From Limnohabitans sp. 63ED37-2 (GTDB lineage Bacteria > Pseudomonadota > Gammaproteobacteria > Burkholderiales > Burkholderiaceae_C): DNA of 64,000 nucleotides. Positions within the stretch are counted from its first letter, which is position 1. Each line of letters starts with the position of its first letter. The notes under the pieces were generated by a model. The model was not told the origin of the DNA and searched no databases. It saw nothing but the letters and a program-made list of their open reading frames with translations. The position numbers and the translations under genes are program-made. The stretch lies in contig NZ_CP011774.1 of assembly GCF_001412535.1 (NCBI RefSeq), forward strand, positions 1,731,501 through 1,795,500, read 5' to 3'. This document shows, one piece after another, positions 7,332 through 14,883 of this stretch.

Positions 7332-7988
7332 ATGAGACTGATTTTGTTGGGCGCACCCGGCGCGGGCAAAGGCACCCAAGCCACCTTCATTTGCCAGAAA
7401 TACAACATCCCCCAAATTTCGACGGGCGACATGCTGCGCGCCGCCGTGAAAGCGGGCACCGCGCTGGGACTGCAAGCCAAAGCCGTGATGGAATCGGGCG
7501 GGCTGGTCAGCGACGACCTGATCATCAACCTGGTCAAGGAACGCATCGCCCAGGCCGATTGCGCCCACGGTTTCCTGTTTGATGGCTTCCCCCGCACCAT
7601 TCCCCAAGCGGACGCCATGAAGGCGGCAGGCGTCAAGCTCGACTATGTGCTCGAAATCGACGTGCCCTTTGACGCCATCATCGAACGCATGAGCGGTCGC
7701 CGCTCGCACCCAGCTTCAGGCCGCACTTACCACGTCAAGTTCAACCCGTCCAAAGTGGCCGGCATGGATGACGTGACCGGCGAGCCTTTGGTGCAACGCG
7801 CCGACGACCAGGAAGAAACCGTTAAGAAGCGCCTGGATGTCTACAGTGCCCAGACCCGCCCCTTGGTGGATTACTATGCCAATTGGGCCAAGGCCGACCC
7901 CGCCGCTGCACCCAAATACCGCGCCATCAGTGGCACGGGCAGCGTGGAAGACATCACCGCTCGCGCCTTCGCTGCTTTGGCCCAATAA
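7332..7988 (+). CDS. adk: Adenylate kinase
   Basis: A 218-residue long-form adenylate kinase that balances ATP, ADP and AMP in the cytoplasm. The P-loop GAPGAGKGT is at residues 7-15, and STGDMLRAA in the AMP-binding region follows. FDGFPRTIPQA and a full LID domain (GRRSHPASGRTYH to RADDQEETVKKRL) are present. The LID lacks the zinc cysteines seen in Gram-positive enzymes. A ribosome site (AAGGAA) precedes the ATG. A terminator follows at 8024. Confidence 0.97.
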   Translation: MRLILLGAPGAGKGTQATFICQKYNIPQISTGDMLRAAVKAGTALGLQAKAVMESGGLVSDDLIINLVKERIAQADCAHGFLFDGFPRTIPQADAMKAAGVKLDYVLEIDVPFDAIIERMSGRRSHPASGRTYHVKFNPSKVAGMDDVTGEPLVQRADDQEETVKKRLDVYSAQTRPLVDYYANWAKADPAAAPKYRAISGTGSVEDITARAFAALAQ

Positions 7989-8023
7989 GCCCCCCAAAGC
8001 AGCAACCGCCTGCTTCACCCCAC

Positions 8024-8050
8024 AAGCCCCTTTTCAGGGGCTTTGTTGTT
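8024..8050 (+). terminator. Rho-independent terminator after adk
   Basis: Stem AAGCCCC/GGGGCTT with loop TTTTCA, followed by the T-rich TTGTTGTT. It lies about 35 bp beyond the adk stop codon. Confidence 0.8.
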
Positions 8051-8150
8051 GGCGAGCGACACATCGTGGCCCCCAAGCCTCCTTTCGGCTGGGTCAGTTC
8101 AGCATGAATTTCTGGCTTTTTTTCAAGGCAAGCTTGCACAACCGAGAAAA

Positions 8151-8166
8151 CTGTTTAAAAATACAG
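8151..8166 (+). promoter_or_regulatory. SOS box (LexA operator) of lexA
   Basis: CTGTTTAAAAATACAG is a perfect CTGT-N8-ACAG LexA operator with an AT-rich core. It lies 43 bp before the TTG start of lexA, which implies autoregulation of the SOS response. It also overlaps a likely -10 region. Confidence 0.93.
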
Positions 8167-8209
8167 TCACTGGATGAAACAACAGCCCAGTCCCCACCAG
8201 GAGACCGCC

Positions 8210-8881
8210 TTGACCGACAGCCCCAAACTCACCGCCCGCCAACAAGAAATTCTGGAACTGATCCAGAACACCATTGCCAACACCGGTGCGCCACCGACAC
8301 GCGCCGAAATTGCCAGCGTGCTGGGTTTCAAATCGGCCAACGCCGCAGAAGAACACCTCAAGGCCCTGGCCCGCAAAGGCGCCATCGAGTTGGTCAGCGG
8401 CACCTCACGCGGCATTCGCCTCAAGGGCAGCTCACGCAGCAACCCACGCGCCCCCTCTGATTTGTTCAGCTTGAGTTTGCCTGGGCTGGGTCAGTTGTGT
8501 CTGCCTTTGGTGGGGCGTGTGGCTGCCGGATCGCCCATCCTGGCGCAAGAACACGTCGACAGGAGCTACCAAGTTGAAAGCAGCCTGTTTGCCCAGCAAC
8601 CCGATTACTTGCTCAAGGTCCGCGGTATGTCCATGCGGGATGCGGGCATCATGGATGGCGACTTGCTGGCCGTCAAATCCACCAAAGACGTGCGCAACGG
8701 CCAGATCGTGGTGGCCCGCTTGGGCGACGAAGTCACGGTCAAGCGCCTGCACAAAACCGCCTCCGGCATCGAATTGCTGCCCGAAAACCCCGATTACCCG
8801 ACCATCGTGGTCCACCCCGGCGAGCCCTTTGACATCGAAGGCCTGGCCGTGGGCCTGATCCGCAACACCTTCGTCATGTGA
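8210..8881 (+). CDS. lexA: SOS response repressor LexA
   Basis: About 223 residues from a TTG start at 8210, the length usual in Comamonadaceae. AGGAGA lies 5 nt upstream. An ATG at 8174 lies only 7 bp after the SOS box and is less likely. The N-terminal winged helix contains LTARQQEILELIQ and APPTRAEIASVLGFKSANAA. The self-cleavage bond is Ala106-Gly107 (GRVAAGSPI). The catalytic dyad is Ser141 (VRGMSMRDAG) and Lys178 (DEVTVKRL). RecA filaments trigger cleavage, freeing SOS genes. Confidence 0.97.
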   Translation: MTDSPKLTARQQEILELIQNTIANTGAPPTRAEIASVLGFKSANAAEEHLKALARKGAIELVSGTSRGIRLKGSSRSNPRAPSDLFSLSLPGLGQLCLPLVGRVAAGSPILAQEHVDRSYQVESSLFAQQPDYLLKVRGMSMRDAGIMDGDLLAVKSTKDVRNGQIVVARLGDEVTVKRLHKTASGIELLPENPDYPTIVVHPGEPFDIEGLAVGLIRNTFVM

Positions 8882-8992
8882 CGTTTTCAGTCGTGGCCTC
8901 AGGTGGCGGGCGCTGATCATCAGCCCTGAAGCCAACGACTTCTTCCATCAATCCTGCCTGTGTCCAACCTCCATGCTTTTGAAAGGTTTCAC

Positions 8993-9316
8993 ATGGGAAT
9001 CGCTCTGCTTGCCCTTTCAGGTCTGTTCAAGAACCTGCCCTCCTTCACCACCCGCACCCCCTCGCAGGCTTTGCCCAAAAGGCACGCCGTGCGTGTACAC
9101 CCCGAGTGGGCTGTTCGGTCAGTGCCTTGCGCCACGCCCTCTCACAGCCAGGCACTGCCGACAAAACGCCAACCGAGCCTGCGCGTTGTGCATGTCCATG
9201 AAAGTGGCCAGAGCGCGGCGGGGTCCGGTCGCATGGTGATCTCCGGGCGCATGGCCGATGTCTGCGCTGAGCTGGATCGCCTGGTGGCCATGGAAGCGCG
9301 CTGCCGGCCACACTGA
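8993..9316 (+). CDS. Hypothetical protein
   Basis: About 107 residues from the ATG at 8993, with GAAAGG 6 nt upstream; a GTG at 8960 is an alternative. I do not assign a function. The first 20 residues are hydrophobic (IALLALSGLF). The C-terminus, GRMVISGRMADVCAELDRL, reads like the conserved tail of small Comamonadaceae proteins of unknown role. The middle is rich in Ser, Pro and Arg and looks disordered. It follows lexA on the same strand after about 110 bp, but nothing shows SOS control. Confidence 0.55.
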   Translation: MGIALLALSGLFKNLPSFTTRTPSQALPKRHAVRVHPEWAVRSVPCATPSHSQALPTKRQPSLRVVHVHESGQSAAGSGRMVISGRMADVCAELDRLVAMEARCRPH

Positions 9317-9376
9317 CCCACCGGGGGCGCACAGCCCCCCCCCGCCACAGCGCGCGCCCAAAAAGCTCTACAAGGT

Positions 9377-9390
9377 GCACTGGCCAGTGC
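9377..9390. promoter_or_regulatory. 14-bp perfect palindrome, candidate operator
   Basis: GCACTGGCCAGTGC is a perfect dyad 21 bp before a candidate -10 (CACAAT, 9412-9417) of the dehydrogenase gene. It would overlap the -35 region, a common place for a repressor site. The binding protein is unknown. Confidence 0.45.
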
Positions 9391-9424
9391 CCAGTCAGGC
9401 AACTGACAAGGCACAATGGCGGAC

Positions 9425-10432
9425 ATGAACATTGTGATCCTTGACGACTACCAGGATGTCGTCCGCAAACTCGACTGCGCCGCCAAACTCGAGCATTACC
9501 CGGCCAAGGTCTACACCAACACCGTCAAAGGCATTGGCCAGTTGTCGGTGCGACTCAAAGACGCCGATGTGATCGTCTTGATCCGCGAGCGAACAGGCCT
9601 TAACCGGGCCCTGATCGAGAAGCTGCCCCGACTCAAAATGATTGCCCAGACCGGCCGAGTGGGCAGCCACATCGACTTGGCCGCCTGCACCGAACGCGGG
9701 GTGGCCGTGGCCGAGGGCGTAGGTTCACCGATTGCACCCGCAGAACTCACCTGGGCCCTTGTCATGGCAGCCATGCGACGGTTGCCCCAATACATCAGCA
9801 ACCTCAAGCACGGTGCATGGCAGCAATCGGGTCTCAAATCCAGCTCGATGCCCGCCAACTTTGGCCTGGGCACTGTGCTCAAAGGCAAGACCCTGGGCAT
9901 CTGGGGCTACGGCAAAATCGGCCAATTGGTGGCCGGTTATGGTCAAGCTTTTGGCATGCATGTTCAGATCTGGGGCAGCGATGAATCGCGCGTGCGGGCG
10001 GTCAAAGACGGCCATGTCGCCGCCACCAGCCGTGAGGCTTTTTTTCAAAGCTCGGACGTGCTGTCCTTGCACCTTCGGCTGAACGAAGCCACCACGGGCA
10101 TCGTCACCAGCGATGACCTGGGGCTCATGAAACCCACGGCCTTGCTGGTCAACACCTCGCGCGCCGAACTGGTTGAAACCAATGCCCTGATCGGCGCTCT
10201 CAACCGGGGTCGCCCGGGCATGGCGGCGGTTGACGTGTTCGAGTCCGAACCGATCTTGCAAGGCTCTGCCTTGCTGCGGCTGGAAAACTGCATTTGCACC
10301 CCCCACATTGGCTATGTCGAAAAAGACAGCTACGAGCTGTATTTCGGCTCGGCATTTGACAACGTCATCAACTTCATCAAGGGCACGCCCACGAACATCG
10401 TCAACCCAGGGGCCCTGCAGGTGCGGCGTTGA
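9425..10432 (+). CDS. D-2-hydroxyacid dehydrogenase family protein
   Basis: About 335 residues of the D-isomer-specific 2-hydroxyacid dehydrogenase family, which interconverts 2-keto acids and D-2-hydroxy acids with NAD(P)H. The NAD-binding motif GIWGYGKIG lies mid-protein. The catalytic Arg is in VNTSRAELVE, the Glu in DVFESEPIL and the His in CTPHIGYVEKDSYE. The physiological substrate is not evident. The ATG at 9425 is preferred because CACAAT ends 7 nt before it; the ATG at 9416 lies inside that box. It precedes the acyl-CoA genes on the same strand. Confidence 0.9.
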   Translation: MNIVILDDYQDVVRKLDCAAKLEHYPAKVYTNTVKGIGQLSVRLKDADVIVLIRERTGLNRALIEKLPRLKMIAQTGRVGSHIDLAACTERGVAVAEGVGSPIAPAELTWALVMAAMRRLPQYISNLKHGAWQQSGLKSSSMPANFGLGTVLKGKTLGIWGYGKIGQLVAGYGQAFGMHVQIWGSDESRVRAVKDGHVAATSREAFFQSSDVLSLHLRLNEATTGIVTSDDLGLMKPTALLVNTSRAELVETNALIGALNRGRPGMAAVDVFESEPILQGSALLRLENCICTPHIGYVEKDSYELYFGSAFDNVINFIKGTPTNIVNPGALQVRR

Positions 10433-10566
10433 TGCTCGGCCATCTCCTTGCACCCACCTGACTAAAGCCATAATCAACGCTTGGGTGTCCGGCCTGCCAA
10501 GGCCACGGCCAACTCGACCGGACTGTCCTGCCACCAGGCCTTGTGCCTCGTTTTTCCTCATTCAAC

Positions 10567-12087
10567 ATGACCCTTGCATTTCAACAAGTCGCCATCATTG
10601 GCGCCGGCGCCATGGGACGCGGCATTGCCCAAATTGCTGCGCAAGCAGGCAGCCAAGTCTGGCTGTACGACACCCAACCCGAAGCGATTGCCAAAGCGCG
10701 TGAAGCCGTGTTCCAGCAATGGGACAAGCTGCAGGAAAAAGGTCGCTTGACGGCCGAAGCCGTGGCGGGCCACAAAAGCCGCTTGTTGGGTGCCACCCAA
10801 CTGCAAGACTTGGCCGGGTGTGATTTGGTGGTCGAAGCCATCGTCGAAAAGCTCGACATCAAAAAGAGCCTGTTCGCCGATCTGGAAAAAGTGCTGCCCC
10901 CCACCGCCGTGCTGGTGACCAACACCTCGTCGCTGTCCGTGACCGCCATTGCCGCTGCCTTGCAGCGCCCCGCCCAGTTTGCGGGCTACCACTTCTTCAA
11001 CCCCGTACCCCTCATGAAGGTGGTCGAGGTGATCGCGGGCCTCAAAACCGACCCCGCCGTTTGCCAGCGCCTGACCGACTATGCCCGCCAGATGGGCCAC
11101 ACGCCAGTTCAAGCGCTAGACACCCCCGGCTTCATCGTCAACCACGCCGGTCGCGGCTATGGCACCGAGGCCCTGCGCATCGTGAGCGAGGGCGTGGCCG
11201 ATTTCGCAACGATTGACCGCATCCTGCGCGACCAAGTCGGCTTCAAACTCGGCCCCTTCGAGCTGTTTGACCTGACAGCTCTGGACGTCTCACACCACGT
11301 CATTGAGGCGATTTACCACCAATACTACGAAGAGCCGCGCTACCGCCCCAACGTCATCACCGCCCAGCGGCTGGCCGGTGGTGTGGTCGGCAAAAAAGTC
11401 GGCGAAGGCTTTTACAAATACGTGGATGGTGCCGCACAAGTTCCCGCCGAGCCGCCCGTGCCCGTGGTAGAGAACATCCCACCCGTTTGGGTCTCGCCCC
11501 GCGCCACCCGCCGCATGGAGCTGCTGCAGCTGCTCAAGGACCTGGGCGCCAAAATCGAAACCAGTGCCTCGCCCTCGCCCGAGGCGCTGACCATCGTCGC
11601 CCCGCTGGGTTTTGACATCACCACCGTGGCCGTGGTCGAGCGCCTCGACCCAGCACGCACCGTGGGCATCGACATGCTGTTTGTGGATGCGTCCACCAAA
11701 CGCCGTGTGCTGGCCACCAACCCGGCCACGCGTGCCGACATGCGCGACGCAGCGCACGCCTTGTTTGCCCGCGACGGCAAAGCCGTGTCGGTGATCCGCG
11801 ACAGCGGTGGTTTTGTCACGCAACGCGTGGTGGCGACCATCGTCAACATCGCCTCCGACATTTGCCAGCAGCGCATCTGCAGCCCACAAGACCTGGAAAC
11901 CGCCGTCACCCTGGGCCTGGCTTACCCCATGGGCCCACTGGCCATGGGCAACCGCTTGGGGCCTGACAGCATTTTGGAAGTGCTGTTCAACCTGCAAACG
12001 GTCTATGGCGATCCACGCTATCGCCCCAGCCCCTGGTTGCGTCGCCGCGGCGCCATTGGCCTGTCCTTGATGCACACCGAGGAATAA
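10567..12087 (+). CDS. 3-hydroxyacyl-CoA dehydrogenase (PaaH/PaaC type)
   Basis: About 506 residues, the long form seen in PaaH, the 3-hydroxyadipyl-CoA dehydrogenase of phenylacetate degradation. The NAD motif GAGAMG is at residues 12-17. VTNTSSLSVT and AGYHFFNPVPLMKVVEV carry the catalytic Ser and His. There are two 3HCDH C-terminal-type regions: TPGFIVNHAGRGYGTEAL and SGGFVTQRVVATIVN. The ATG at 10567 (MTLAFQQVAIIG) is preferred over one at 10543. The next gene is a crotonase, so the pair could do hydration and oxidation steps of beta-oxidation. The rest of a paa cluster is absent, so the exact substrate is open. Confidence 0.92.
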   Translation: MTLAFQQVAIIGAGAMGRGIAQIAAQAGSQVWLYDTQPEAIAKAREAVFQQWDKLQEKGRLTAEAVAGHKSRLLGATQLQDLAGCDLVVEAIVEKLDIKKSLFADLEKVLPPTAVLVTNTSSLSVTAIAAALQRPAQFAGYHFFNPVPLMKVVEVIAGLKTDPAVCQRLTDYARQMGHTPVQALDTPGFIVNHAGRGYGTEALRIVSEGVADFATIDRILRDQVGFKLGPFELFDLTALDVSHHVIEAIYHQYYEEPRYRPNVITAQRLAGGVVGKKVGEGFYKYVDGAAQVPAEPPVPVVENIPPVWVSPRATRRMELLQLLKDLGAKIETSASPSPEALTIVAPLGFDITTVAVVERLDPARTVGIDMLFVDASTKRRVLATNPATRADMRDAAHALFARDGKAVSVIRDSGGFVTQRVVATIVNIASDICQQRICSPQDLETAVTLGLAYPMGPLAMGNRLGPDSILEVLFNLQTVYGDPRYRPSPWLRRRGAIGLSLMHTEE

Positions 12088-12096
12088 TGACTTTGC

Positions 12097-12120
12097 GGGA
12101 CAGATCTTTAACTCTGTCCC
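12097..12120. other. Intercistronic hairpin between the dehydrogenase and crotonase genes
   Basis: GGGACAGA and TCTGTCCC form a perfect 8-bp stem with loop TCTTTAAC, between the stop at 12087 and the ATG at 12137. There is no clear T-run, so partial attenuation or mRNA end protection is as likely as termination. Confidence 0.6.
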
Positions 12121-12136
12121 CAACTGCTTAAAAAAT

Positions 12137-12916
12137 ATGACCGCCCAACTGCTCAGCACCAGCGAAGGCCAGACCTTGGTCTTGACCCTCAGCAACCCGG
12201 AGTTTCGCAACGCCCTCGGGCCCGAGATGTACGCCGCCGGGGTCGAAGCACTGAGCGTGGCCGAGTCCAGCGCCGATGTGCGCAGCGTGGTGATCACCGG
12301 GGCGAACGGCATTTTCAGTGCAGGCGGCAATTTGCAGCGCCTGCAAAACAACCGCCAGTTGCCGCCCGAGCACCAAGCCCAAAGCATCGAAGGCCTGCAC
12401 AACTGGATCGAAGCGATTCGCACATTTCCCAAGCCCGTGATCGCAGCCGTTGAAGGCCCGGCGGCCGGTGCGGGTTTTTCGTTGGCCCTGGCTTGCGACA
12501 TGATCGTGGCCGCGCGCAACAGCGTGTTTGTGATGGCCTACAGCTCGATTGCCTTGTCGCCCGATGGCGGCGGCAGCTGGAGCCTGTCGCGTGCCGTGCC
12601 GCGCCAGCTGGCCACCGAACTGCTGCTGTGCGGCGAGCGCATCGGTGCCGAGCGGCTGCAGCAATTGGGTGTGGTCAATCGCCTCGCGGATGCTGGCCAA
12701 GCCCTGCAGCAAGCCCTGGAACTGTGCGAACAGCTCAACGCCCGTGCACCCAACGCGCTGGCCAGCATCAAAGAGCTGCTCAGCGACGCGGATGGCAGCA
12801 GCCTGAATGCTCAGCTGGCACGCGAGCGCAATGCTTTTGTCAAAAACCTGCACCACCCCAACGCCGGTATTGGCATCGGTGCGTTTTTGAACAAGCAAAA
12901 ACCCGAATACGAATAA
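12137..12916 (+). CDS. Enoyl-CoA hydratase/isomerase family (oxepin-CoA hydrolase-like)
   Basis: A 259-residue crotonase-fold protein that would hydrate or isomerise enoyl-CoA esters in the cytoplasm. The oxyanion-hole motifs are NGIFSAGGNLQRL and AAVEGPAAGAGFSLALACD. The stretch SPDGGGSWSLSRAVPRQLA matches a subgroup often labelled alternative-type oxepin-CoA hydrolase. The usual catalytic Glu position is Asp or Gly there, so plain hydratase activity is uncertain. It lies just after the PaaH-like dehydrogenase, which suggests a shared aromatic-CoA or fatty-CoA pathway. Confidence 0.9.
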   Translation: MTAQLLSTSEGQTLVLTLSNPEFRNALGPEMYAAGVEALSVAESSADVRSVVITGANGIFSAGGNLQRLQNNRQLPPEHQAQSIEGLHNWIEAIRTFPKPVIAAVEGPAAGAGFSLALACDMIVAARNSVFVMAYSSIALSPDGGGSWSLSRAVPRQLATELLLCGERIGAERLQQLGVVNRLADAGQALQQALELCEQLNARAPNALASIKELLSDADGSSLNAQLARERNAFVKNLHHPNAGIGIGAFLNKQKPEYE

Positions 12917-12973
12917 ACCGACTGGTCCCCCAGGCGACAAAAAACCAATCTTCAGTCACTCAAAGGACAGAGC

Positions 12974-13693
12974 ATGGATGAACCGATTCTGACAATGGAG
13001 GAACGAGAGGCGATCAACAGTGGTCGCTGGTTCTCAAGCCTTTCACCTTCACTTCGACACGACATACTTCGATGCGCTTACGTCAAACGGCACAAGGACG
13101 GCGATATGCTCGCTGCGCGGGGAGATCCGCCCGAGCAGTGGATCGCCTGCGCCAAGGGCGCGGTGCGTGTGAGCTCAACGTCGGTGTCTGGCAAGCAGAT
13201 CACCTTGACCTATGTGGAGCCGGGCATCTGGTTTGGCGATGTATCGATCTTCGACGGGGATCGCCGCACACACGACTGTTATGCACATGGCGAGACGACC
13301 ACGCTCAACGTGGCCAAGGCCGACTTCAAGAAAATCCTGACGCAGCACGTCGAGTTTTACGACGCCATGCTGCGCCTGCATGCCCGGCGCATTCGCCAGC
13401 TCTACGGCTTGGTGGAAGACCTCAACACCCTGCCCTTGCGGGCTCGGCTGGCCAAACAACTCAACCACTTGCTGCGCAGCTACGGCGTGCCCAGTTTGTC
13501 GGATGCCAAGGCGATTCGCATCAGCTTGCAACTGGCACAGGAAGAACTGGCCCAGCTGCTGGGTGCATCGCGCCAACGGGTCAACCAGGAACTCAAGCAG
13601 ATGGAGCGCGAGCAAATCATCCGCATCGAGCCCGGTGGCTTGGTGGTGCTGGACCGCGATGCGCTGCTGCTGATCGTGAACGCGGACCACTGA
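12974..13693 (+). CDS. Crp/Fnr family transcriptional regulator
   Basis: 239 residues. The N-terminal cyclic-nucleotide-binding-like beta-barrel spans about residues 20-140 (AARGDPPEQWIACAKGAVRV; ITLTYVEPGIWFGDVSIFDG). A dimer helix follows, then a C-terminal Crp-type helix-turn-helix: ISLQLAQEELAQLLGASRQR with NQELKQMEREQI. There is no N-terminal Cys cluster, so it is not an oxygen-sensing Fnr. The ligand is unknown. AAAGGAC precedes the ATG. Its place between the crotonase and the kinase/acyl-CoA dehydrogenase pair suggests it regulates these acyl-CoA genes. Confidence 0.9.
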   Translation: MDEPILTMEEREAINSGRWFSSLSPSLRHDILRCAYVKRHKDGDMLAARGDPPEQWIACAKGAVRVSSTSVSGKQITLTYVEPGIWFGDVSIFDGDRRTHDCYAHGETTTLNVAKADFKKILTQHVEFYDAMLRLHARRIRQLYGLVEDLNTLPLRARLAKQLNHLLRSYGVPSLSDAKAIRISLQLAQEELAQLLGASRQRVNQELKQMEREQIIRIEPGGLVVLDRDALLLIVNADH

Positions 13694-13757
13694 CACACCG
13701 CAGCGCACTTGCCTTGCCGCTGATGGCGGCAGCCACTGATTTTCTACGGGAAACCCC

Positions 13758-14843
13758 ATGAGTGCTTTTGACCATTTCGTGGGGACCCGGCCTGTCACCG
13801 GCACCCACGCCTTCGACATCCCAGCCCTGGAAGCCTGGCTAAGCGCCCGGCTGCCCGGTTTTGTGGGCCCCTTGAGCGTGGAAATGTTCAAGGGCGGGCA
13901 GTCCAACCCCACCTACAAGCTCATCACCCCATCACGCCAATACGTGATGCGGGCCAAGCCCGGCCCAGTGGCCAAGCTGCTGCCTTCGGCACACGCCATC
14001 GAGCGCGAGTTTGCTGTCATGCAAGGCCTGCACGGCACCGATGTGCCTGTGGCCGAAATGCATGTGCTGTGTGACGACGAGTCAGTGATCGGTCGTGCGT
14101 TTTACGTCATGGAGTTCGTGCAAGGTCGTGTGCTCTGGGACCAGTCGCTGCCGGGCATGACGCCTGCCGAGCGCGGTGCGATTTACGACGAAATGAACCG
14201 GGTGCTGGCGGCACTGCACAAGGTCGATGTGGCCAAGCAAGGCCTGGCCAGCTACGGTAAACCCGGCAATTACATCGAGCGCCAGATCGGCCGCTGGAGC
14301 AAGCAGTACGCCGCGTCCGTCACCCAGCCCATCCCCGAGATGGACCAGCTGATCGAATGGCTGCCGAAAAACATTCCGGACAGCGCCAAGGACGAATCGC
14401 TCGTTGGCATCGTGCACGGCGACTACCGCCTGGACAACCTGATGTTCCACCCCACCGAAGCCCGTGTATTGGCGGTACTCGACTGGGAGCTGTCCACCTT
14501 GGGTCACCCGCTGGCCGACTTCAGCTACCACTGCATGGCTTGGCACATCAGCCCCGGTACCTTCCGCGGCATTGGCGGCTTGGACCTGGCCGCTTTGGGC
14601 ATCCCGTCAGAGGCCGAGTACATACGCCGCTATTGCGAGCGCACCGGCTTCACCACCCCTGAAGCGCTGGCGAAAGACTGGAATTTTTACCTCGCGTACA
14701 ACATGTTCCGCATCGCGGCCATTTTGCAAGGCATTGCCAAGCGCGTCGAAGACGGCACCGCGTCCAGCGAACAAGCCAAAACATCGGGCGCGGGGGCACG
14801 CCCCATGGCCGAACTGGCTTGGCGTTTTGCGCGTCAAGCCTGA
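13758..14843 (+). CDS. Phosphotransferase family protein (ACAD10/11-type kinase domain, LvaA-like)
   Basis: A 361-residue protein of the aminoglycoside phosphotransferase/choline kinase fold. The nucleotide loop is FKGGQSNPTYKL, with the Lys in YVMRAKP. The catalytic loop is IVHGDYRLDNLMFHP, and the metal-binding Asp is in VLDWELSTLGHPLADFSYH. This subfamily is not drug resistance. It matches the kinase domain fused to acyl-CoA dehydrogenase in animal ACAD10/11 and the LvaA kinase of levulinate catabolism, which phosphorylates the 4-hydroxy group of 4-hydroxyacyl-CoA. The next gene, 40 bp on, is the matching acyl-CoA dehydrogenase. Residue matches are visible; the substrate is inferred. Confidence 0.93.
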   Translation: MSAFDHFVGTRPVTGTHAFDIPALEAWLSARLPGFVGPLSVEMFKGGQSNPTYKLITPSRQYVMRAKPGPVAKLLPSAHAIEREFAVMQGLHGTDVPVAEMHVLCDDESVIGRAFYVMEFVQGRVLWDQSLPGMTPAERGAIYDEMNRVLAALHKVDVAKQGLASYGKPGNYIERQIGRWSKQYAASVTQPIPEMDQLIEWLPKNIPDSAKDESLVGIVHGDYRLDNLMFHPTEARVLAVLDWELSTLGHPLADFSYHCMAWHISPGTFRGIGGLDLAALGIPSEAEYIRRYCERTGFTTPEALAKDWNFYLAYNMFRIAAILQGIAKRVEDGTASSEQAKTSGAGARPMAELAWRFARQA

Positions 14844-14883
14844 AACTTTTTACAAACCGAACCACAACCCCAGGAGAGAGACC

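Noticed and set aside
10567..12916. A full phenylacetate degradation cluster
   Set aside because: Only PaaH-like and crotonase genes are present; paaABCDE, paaK, paaZ and paaJ are absent, so general beta-oxidation remains possible.
13758..14843. Antibiotic resistance (aminoglycoside phosphotransferase)
   Set aside because: The fold is shared, but the neighbour and motifs place it in the ACAD10/11/LvaA group.
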